Source: Tanytarsus gracilentus (taxonomy: Eukaryota > Arthropoda > Insecta > Diptera > Chironomidae). From it: a stretch of 64,000 bases of DNA. How positions within the stretch are numbered: the stretch's first letter is position 1; every line of letters starts with the position of its first letter. The DNA is taken from contig JAXRKN010000025.1 of NCBI GenBank assembly GCA_038502055.1, forward strand, positions 620,001 through 684,000. Reading direction: 5' to 3'. Shown here piece after piece: positions 56,401 through 64,000 of this stretch. The notes under the pieces were generated by a model. It made no database searches, was not told the DNA's origin, and worked only from the letters and a program-made list of their open reading frames with translations. Both the position numbers and the translations under genes were made by a program.

Positions 56401-59400
56401 GGCTGGGTTGTGCCAGGGCGAGAAAACTTCTTTTTGTAAAAACAATTGCCAATTAATTGTTCTATCGGACATTCCTTGCTCTTTTGTAAATTGCTCGCAT
56501 CTTGAAATTGCATCAAACACAAATTGATGCTCGCATCCTAGACTCATGACTTTACTCGAGACAGTTATGTAGAGTGAAAATCCAAGCAAATCTCTTAAAT
56601 TTATATTTTTAGCAATTGCCACACAAACTTCTTCGGATGTTGAAGCTGAATCAATTTCAATCTCAACTGACTCATTGCTCATGAGCGTAACTGACACGGT
56701 TATTGGTTCTTTAGTTTTTGACGCTTTTAACTCAAGATACGATGGCGGTTGCTTTCTGCATCCATTTTGAATAGCTCGATCTAATTTTTGCTCACAATAA
56801 GGAGAGTACAAAGTCGGTCCACATCTTATAAATTGTCTAAGATAGAGTTCAAACTTTTCGGATGGCGGAAAGCAGCCGAGGCAGAGAGAAAGTAAAATCC
56901 ATCCTTTTTTGAATGATATTGAGCTTTGATTGTTTGTCAACTGCTTTAAAATTTGACAGTAAATTTCATCGCGAAGTTCTTCACGTAAAATTGCATGGCC
57001 TATTATGAAGTGAAGCTTATCAATGTTGGTGCTACGTGTGTTGATCCATTCCTGATATTGCCGAAGGTCTTGATTGTTTTCAATCATCATTAGAAATTCC
57101 TTCGGAAGTTTATTGATATTCCTTAGAGTGGCACGTAGAAGTTTTTGCTCTGGATGTTTATTTTGTAGAAATCCTCGAAATTCTTTACTCTGCATGCTGG
57201 AACCTTTACTCAGTGTGACCGTGAGACGTTGCATGACATTTTGTCTTGAGTTAGTTTCAAATTCATCGCCCTCATATTTTGCCTCTGCTAAGTCACCCAT
57301 AAATCTCAAAATTGTAATCCACAAGGCTTGTGCTGATATCTGAAGGTGAATCGGCAAGTCAAGTAGTGAAGTTTTGACAATTCTTTTACTGAATTGATGC
57401 GAGACATTGCTCATGAAATAGGTGGCTGCAAACTTTTGGAATGTGAACTGTGATAAATCGTCAGTGTATCGACTCTCTACAGACTGAAGTGGAATCGCTG
57501 TATTGTCAGCAGAAGAGTCCAAATCATCAGTACTCGTTCCACCATCCTAAATAAAGTTTTTAATATTTAAAAATTACTTTTAAATTCCACAAACATAAAA
57601 TCAGACACTTATCTGTTTGTGTATCCCCTTTATGTACATCGTGTTGTGTTTTTAACAATGATCGAGTGCAATACAATTATTTTCACCACTACCTTCCGAG
57701 TTATTAGACTATGATGGTTAATGCGTGTTTCTTATCTCGTTTTATCGAAAAAAAAACAATTTACTTTTGGCACAACTTACCATGAGCGATTCAACTCAGT
57801 TAACAATAAACACCAAGTCGCGACCGTGATTAAATATCACAGTGTTCAGATCCGTCAGTTGGAACTTTTCTCAGCCAAACAGTCGACAATCGTTCATGAA
57901 TGAATTTTTTAATTCTTCAAGGGTTGGAAACTTTTATCAAAATTTAAGTTAAGTTTCTATCCCTAAATGTTCAGATCACATTGAATATTTAAAATTTCGT
58001 AAGTTTCCACTCCTTGATATATTATTAACAAGTACATTAACAACAGTTAAAATTAAATAATCCATAAAAATTTATTTTCCAATAACACTTTGCTATGAAC
58101 GTCAAATAAAAAGTTAAACAATTAAAAAATGATGATTCATGTGGACTATGGTGTGAATGTGCGTGTATATGTGCATATGTAACAACTAACGAAAAATAGA
58201 ATGATTTTATAGTCGCGTTGAAGAGTCGTAATAATTTGTGGGTCGTGATAAAAACCTCGATGGAATGTGCTTTAAATTCCTACTTTTAGCTTCTAGATAA
58301 CTAATCATTCTGCTTACTCGGAATGTTGGCTGCGATTTTTGACGTGCTGCTGCTTTTTGTTTCATCTGAGGGGTTTGCAGCTCGGTGAGGAAATTGAAAA
58401 GCTCATTGACTGTTTCAACGTCTTCTTCAACGTTATTCTGTGGGGTAACTTTTTCTTTCTCAATTTTGAGCTCCTTGTTGAGGACAGCAAGACGAGTTAG
58501 AAAACGTTCTTCAGCCTCTTCTTTATACGATGGATGTGCAGCATTTTTAAGTTCTTGTTCTTCATTTACTCGAATCATTGCAAGTTCTGCCATTTTGCGG
58601 GATTTTTCCGATTTTTTGACCAACAAATTTTGTCTTGTTTGAAATCCACGACATCTCGCTTGAAGATGTACAATGTTCTTTCTTAAAATTTGATATTTTG
58701 AACTTTGCTCTCGCGACTGAATCATCGCTTGAAGACGACTGAAGCCTCTTTTCATCGTTAAGAAGCGAATTCTGGGTTCTCTGGCCCGCCAATTTTTTTG
58801 AATAAAGACAGCAGCTTCTCGATATTTTCTCATGAATTTTCTAAAAATTATTCTTCGGAATCCTCGTTGAATGACCTCCACAGCTCTTGTATAAACATCA
58901 ACTCTAATTTGCTCTAAATAGAGATCGTGATTTTCCTTGAGAAATATTTTGTTTTTCCCAAGTGCATAGTCGGACTTTTGTCCCAGTAATTCTGTGCAAA
59001 TTTTCGTTGCCGCCAATTTTACATCAGTCTTTGATGTTATGCCCTTCACAAGAATGCGATAACGAAGAACAAAGTCATTGTAAGAATGACGAATCGAAAA
59101 TCCTGCTTTGCGAATTCTAGCCGTCTCCATCATTCCTGAGTAACGAAGTTGACGAACACATAACGGCTTATCAATTATCTAAAGAGAGGTAAAAATATCA
59201 AAATAATGACGGTATTGCGATAAAAGATTTTTTTTTCTCACAATAGGTTTTTGAAGTTCGTTTGGCTTGATGCAACGTACAAAAGAGGGATCACATGCAA
59301 GAAGTGTTTTCATGAGAGCAACAAGGGAATTTCTAAACTGCAGTGAAAGAGTTATTGACTTTTTAGTGGTGTCAAGAGCATCGTCAGATGAGAATAGATT

Positions 59401-61795
59401 GAGCAGGAATTTATTCGAAGACTGCATTACAAGCTCCTTCAAATTCATGTTGAATGAATCGCGATTCTTCTCTAAAAATCCATTCGGATCGTAGAAAACT
59501 CCACCCGCATAATGTTGGATGCCGAAAATTATTGAATTCTCATATTTAGGCTTTATGTAGATGCTTCGATTGCTGTGAGTTGCATTGAGTTTTTTCACTA
59601 AAGTTGTATCACTGCCTTTTGGGAATACAGTCTCTTCATTTATTAGTGCCATTATGCTCATTGAGTTAAGACCAATCATGTCCAAAATGTCTTGATTGTC
59701 GACAAATTTGATGCTCTGCCAGTTAATGCCTTCGCTCGTGTACTCTTCTTGCTCAAGTTTAAAAATGTGCTTAACAAAGAATTGTTGAAGGTTTTCATTG
59801 GCGTAGTTGATGCAAAGCTGTGAGATAAGTTAAAATTTAATAAATTGATTTAATATTAAATTTCAAATCCAAATATAATTCCATATTCCAAATATTTTAA
59901 ATCTCCACTTTTGTAAGAACTAAAAATGTCTGAATGTAGCAATGCATTGCAATGTAATTAATAACGCTCCAACAAGAATCCAATAAAAATAATTTTTACC
60001 TGCTCAAAGCTGTTAGTTTCGAAGTTTTCGAATCCAAAAATATCCAGCACTCCAATCGTCTGCTTCTTCTTGGTTGACTTGTGAATTGTTTTATTGATTT
60101 TGTCCACAATCATCACGAAAATCTTTCCATAAATTGCCTTCACAAATGCATCTCTCGATTCGATAGCTTGTTCTCTCGATAAAGTTGTAACGACGCGCTC
60201 ACCATGAGCGAAAATAGTTTTTTGTATCAGTGAGTCGTTTAACAAGTTCTTTGGAACACCAAGAAATGAAGCAATTCGTGTCATATTGACATTATCGGGT
60301 ATCTCGCATGCATCGAGGTTTTGAACGACTGTTGCTTTATATTTTAAATTACCCAGGTGAAGAATAGATGCAAGAAGTTTCATAATTTCCCAAAACTCTT
60401 CTTCAGTGAATGAAAGCACGCTCATTGCTGACCTAATAGACATAAATTCATCGGCATCACTTCGATTTTCACATTTTATGATGCCACCAGATATTAGGTA
60501 GTTATATTTTGAAGCATCCTCAAGTTCTAACTTTCGCTTCTCATCCCTCGATAGACCGGCAAGCATTGTGTAGAAAATATGATAATTTCTCTCGCCTTTA
60601 CTAGACGAAACAATTCTCGATTTTTCAAGAAGATAATGTTCAATTTTAGCACCCTCAATTGAGCCGTTATCGTTAAAGAATATATCAATATATTTTCCAA
60701 ATCTCGAAGAGTTATCATTGCGAATGGTTTTTGCATTGCCGAATGCCTCCATTATTGGATTAGAGTCGAGGACTTGCTGTTCAATCCACGAATGCTTTCC
60801 ACTAACAGCTGCAAGATATTGCAAGATTAATTTTGTGCTCTCTGTTTTTCCTGCTCCCGACTCTCCGCTAATTACGATGCATTGATTTCTCTTTCTCAGA
60901 CACATTTCTTTGTAAGCGATGTTGCCGATAGCAAAAATGTGAGGAGTGCCACTCGAGTAGCTAGATTTACTTTTGTAGTAATTAATTTCATTCTTGGTGT
61001 AGATTGGAAGAATTTCGTAGGGGTTGATCGCTACAAGCATCGAACCGACGTAAGTCTATTGACATTTTGAAACAAGATTTTTTAAATTTTTTAGTTTCCA
61101 AAATTAAAAACAGGTAAAGAATGAAAAAGATTTGAAATTGCTGAACTCACATAAATCAACTTTCTCTTGTATCTCAAATATAAATTTCTTAAAATCGAGT
61201 GTTCCTCCAATTCAACCATTGTGATCATATCATCGACCACGTCCGATGGCGTTGAGTGTATGGACTTGAGGATCTAATAAAAAATTCCTCACGTAAGCCT
61301 CAATAAATATTTTGCTGATAAAAAAATCACCTGAGTATTAGATATCCAATATTCCTTTCCATCGTCATCGACCACAAAGAATCTGTCTTTGTCGGCACTT
61401 AAAATTTTCCCGGCAAACGGCACATCATGATTATCTTTTGATACCGGCTTAACCCATATCCAATCCTCACCCTAAAAATACTTTTATGAGCAAACTTTTT
61501 CTTTACTTTAATCTTAATTAAATTGATAACGGCTCACTTAAAACTCTTTAAAAATTCATTGATAAGAAAATTCTTTTGTTTCCTGCTTTAATTACAACTG
61601 TAGTTGTTGCAAAAAATATCGAACGTCTAACAAAACTTTTGGCGATTAAAGTAAAATTACGTTAGTGATAACACAAAAAAATTTTTTTAAAAGCTGTTGA
61701 AATTATTTTTAATCACGCGCATTTTTGCAAAAATATTTTTGCACACATTTACGACCTATCACAATAAACTTACATAAACATTCATGATGATTGTA
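53480..61795 (-). CDS. Myosin VII class motor (Myo28B1-like), motor-IQ-MyTH4-FERM-SH3-MyTH4-FERM
   Basis: Exons on the minus strand: 61795-61784 (MNVY), 61471-61331, 61273-61151, 61055-60000, 59817-59242, 59178-58318, 57546-55942, 55888-55543, 55479-55459, 55331-55163, 55114-54214, 54118-53765 and 53692-53480. They give 2125 residues, the size of Drosophila Myo28B1. The motor has the P-loop GESGAGKTES, switch I NDNSSRFGK and switch II DIFGFENFE. IQ-like repeats follow (AVEVIQRGFRRI, AAVFIQKNWRAR, IVHLQARCRGF), then MyTH4 (KFAATYF, WITILRFMGD), FERM, SH3 (YLELKRGDLITLDQ with a 21-base microexon) and a second MyTH4-FERM. Such myosins carry cargo to actin-based protrusions. If the donor at 58317 is not used, the exon reads on to a stop at 58207 and makes a 959-residue tailless form. 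The 12-base first exon is plausible but short. Confidence 0.9.
54155..54206 (-). mobile_element. Minimal repeat-family A remnant in a myosin intron
   Basis: Reads atgtttcaaaacccacacaa, then tgtgtaggttacgctaaaaa. This is the two ends of repeat family A joined with the whole interior missing. It takes up over half of the 95-base intron between the exons ending at 54214 and starting at 54118. Confidence 0.6.
57547..58206. other. Myosin intron / alternative 3' UTR
   Basis: 660 bases between the motor-neck exon and the MyTH4-FERM exons. It holds the 3' UTR of the short form with the AATAAA. The plus-strand reading frames here have no family similarity. Confidence 0.5.
58071..58076 (-). terminator. 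Polyadenylation signal for a short myosin isoform
   Basis: AATAAA on the minus strand, about 130 bases after the alternative stop codon at 58209-58207. It supports a real transcript end for the tailless myosin form inside the intron of the long form. Confidence 0.5.
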
Positions 61796-62498
61796 TTGTT
61801 CTCACTAATCAATATATCTGTAAATAACACTTGCGATAAGACAACCACTTCTTGAACCTTATACTATTTCCATTTTTTTACGTCTTAATACCGCGGCAGC
61901 TCGATGAAAACTGAGCTCGCTCATGGCATCGACAATTTTATGAGTGTGTCTTTATCAGAAGCATGTAGAGTACTATTGATAAACTATCAGTTTGATAAAG
62001 CATTGTGGCTGTTCTTTTTTCGGGGAATCCGTGATATCATAAAAGTACATTCCATTGATAATTTCAATTGGCATCGATTCAATAATATACATATATAATC
62101 ATTTTACCAAGCATTTTACATATTTTCATTCATAAAATAATTTAGGCCCTCTATTAAGGTTTCATTAAAATTAACTTTGAAAAGACAAACGAAATTTTTT
62201 ATTGCAGCATTGTTAGTCTTAATTTAACATAATTTTGAACATGCGTAAACATTGAAGTCGATCGATTGATGAATTTTCGATCGACAAAAATAGTTTAAAT
62301 CACACTGAATTAGGTATTTTCACTCTAAACTAGTATGACAAAAATCGACCTGAAATACAATAATGAACAAATAAATGATTTCAAGTCGATCAAATATAAA
62401 ACAATCGTAGGTTGCCATAGCAAAAAATTAAACTTGTTTATTTCGCACTAAATTCCTGAATCCAAAAAAATTTATTTAAAATTAATTGTTGGTTTAAA
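61796..62498. promoter_or_regulatory. Divergent intergenic region, myosin / TBC1D19
   Basis: 700 bases between divergent starts, likely containing both promoters. Short direct repeats around aagtcgatcga (62250-62390) are visible. No known motif is claimed. Confidence 0.4.
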
Positions 62499-63975
62499 AT
62501 GGAAGAGCTGAGAGATTCTTCAATTCATCATACAGCAATGAAATTTTGCGACGAAATGAAGCGAATGAAAATGTACAATAATCTTTACAAGACTGTCCAG
62601 GTGAAATATTGTACATCGAAATTTTTCAGGATAGATGCCAATCAATATTTTATTTTCTAGAAACTGGCATGTTCTCCAGATGTATGTAAAGATGACATGA
62701 AGCAAACGTTAGAGCATGCAATGAAAAAACAAGGACTAGAGACTGAAATCCGCAACATTGTGTTCCATATGATTCGAACATCCGTGAAGAAAAATGAAGT
62801 AAAACTTTCGATGCAAACGGTAATAATATAAAAATATATAATAATTTCAACTAAAACATTTTTTATAGAATGATCCGTTAAATTATTTGCGTCGAGCGGG
62901 CATTCAATGGGAGCGGAGAGTTAGAAAGTCACTTAACGCCATGAGCACTGAACTTAAAACCACGCTGCAGGGCCAAGTAAGGAACCAACAAGAGCGAGAG
63001 GAATTAGCAGTAAAATGGTCTGAACTCTCAAACTTTCAAGTAGACCTCTCCAACTATCGTCCTGTATACGCACCAAAAGATCTTCTTGAAGTTCTCTTGG
63101 CTCTCAAAGGTCCCGTTGGACAGAAACAAGAAGAGGACGATGTGGTGCCCCGATGGGAATTTTCACACATTTCACTGCCTGTTCGCAACATCCAAGAACT
63201 TCGAAATGTCTTTTCAGAGCTGCTTAGAAATGAAATGACCACGACTGATTGGTCGGCGACGTGTGAGAGAATTTTATTAACTCGACATGCACCACTGTGT
63301 CAGCAGATTCTTAAGAAAGGTGCAACACCTTTACAAATTCGAGGAAAATTATGGTCAATTGTCCTGGGCAGTCAGCTCGAAGATCATGTAACTTTAATTT
63401 TTAATTAATACGAAAAATTTCAACAAATTTAAAATATTTTTTATCAGCACAACGAATATTGGGAGCAGCTTAAGACAAATGTGCTTAACACTGATTCAAT
63501 TGTCGATAAATTGGTCTTCAAAGGTGAGCATAACTTTATGATAAAACTCTTTTTTTTTATTGATATATATATATTTAGATGTTCAACTGACGGCCACGAA
63601 TGATGATCAGTATTTCGTTTTTGAGGATGTTATTTATCAAGTTATGCTTTGCTTCTCTCGTGACACTGAAATTGCGGAAATGATTAAAACTGATTGGCTT
63701 AACACGTCAAAACTAAAGCAATATGAGACACCACCGAATAACATTGTTCCATTTCACGGCATTTGCATGTTTGCAGCACCATTTTGTTATCTCTACGATT
63801 CACCGATCGCACATTATTATACGTTTCGAGCTTTTTATATACGCTACTGCCATCGCTTGACAACTGTTAACACTCACAATCAAGGAATTGTTACTTTATG
63901 CCTTCTTTTTGAGAAATTGCTTCAAACGCATGAGCCCGCTTTGTGGAGTCACTTCAGAGAACTTCAGATACAACC
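62499..63975 (+). CDS. TBC1D19-like protein (TBC domain), 5' part
   Basis: Exons 62499-62600, 62661-62819, 62869-63387, 63448-63523 and 63579-63975. The last ends at a gtgagc donor, so the gene continues beyond the window. About 417 residues are present. The order of motifs matches TBC1D19: NYLRRAGIQWERRVRKSLN, VKWSELSNFQVDLSNYRPVY, APKDLLEVLLALK, then the start of the TBC domain at LQIRGKLWSIVLG and VPFHGICMFAAPFCYLYDSP. TBC proteins usually act as GTPase-activating proteins for Rab GTPases through an Arg finger and a Gln finger. The canonical IxxDxxR finger region is not clear here (NDDQYFVFEDVIYQV is at that place), so catalytic activity is uncertain. Confidence 0.88.
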
Positions 63976-64000
63976 GTGAGCACTTTGAACTAATTTTAAA

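Noticed and set aside
57721..57903. 60-residue plus-strand frame in the myosin intron
   Set aside because: No similarity, and it lies within the likely intron or alternative 3' UTR of the minus-strand myosin gene.
1..64000. CRISPR arrays, bacterial operons or ribosome binding sites
   Set aside because: Gene structure is clearly eukaryotic with spliceosomal introns; the tandem arrays lack repeat-spacer alternation.

Overview
This window is nuclear DNA of an insect, most likely a lower (nematoceran) dipteran. The evidence is AT-rich sequence, short spliceosomal introns with GT..AG borders, no bacterial operon structure, and a set of recognisable insect genes, including a Myo28B1-type myosin VII, CYP12-type mitochondrial P450s and fuseless-like membrane proteins. 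The species cannot be named from the sequence. Exon joins were built by hand from splice signals, reading phase and family similarity, and nearly all multi-exon genes close in frame from start to stop.

Layout. 1-360: 3' end of enolase (+). 761-1430: archease (-). 2921-12040: a PDE2-type dual-GAF cyclic-nucleotide phosphodiesterase (+) whose introns are full of repeats. 12041-17786: gene-poor, with a hAT-like MITE, a fold-back element and two retroelement copies flanked by long target-site duplications. 17787-20243: phosphoglucomutase-2 (-). 21669-22896: STARD10-like lipid transfer protein (+). 25069-35065: array of fuseless-like multi-pass membrane protein modules (+), with only the last gene complete. 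35825-36109: small secreted peptide (-). 37048-37649: acylphosphatase lacking the catalytic Arg (+). 38914-41063: bubblegum-type acyl-CoA synthetase (+). 41360-42070: a poorly resolved IQ-motif gene (-). 42359-46457: two tandem M14 carboxypeptidases (+). 46580-50498: CYP12-like P450 with a retroelement inside its coding sequence, and an upstream pseudogene copy (-). 50672-53092: ammonium transporter (-). 53480-61795: myosin VIIb/Myo28B1 with an alternative 3' end (-). 62499-63975: 5' part of TBC1D19 (+), running off the window.

The genes do not form one pathway; this is an ordinary euchromatic neighbourhood. Divergent pairs (archease/PDE2, PGM2/STARD10, secreted peptide/acylphosphatase, myosin/TBC1D19) probably share intergenic promoter regions. 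The most interesting signals concern gene structure. A retroelement insertion in the P450 exon could be spliced out in frame, using a donor inside one target-site duplication copy, the element's own pyrimidine-rich tail, and an acceptor inside the other copy. A 98-bp intron in the acyl-CoA synthetase has the form of a tandem exon duplication. The fuseless array has several N-terminal half modules with matching splice phases but only one C-terminal half. Several mobile-element families have readable target-site duplications. Two homopolymer-rich stretches (6869-7076 and about 9240-9395) look like assembly artefacts.
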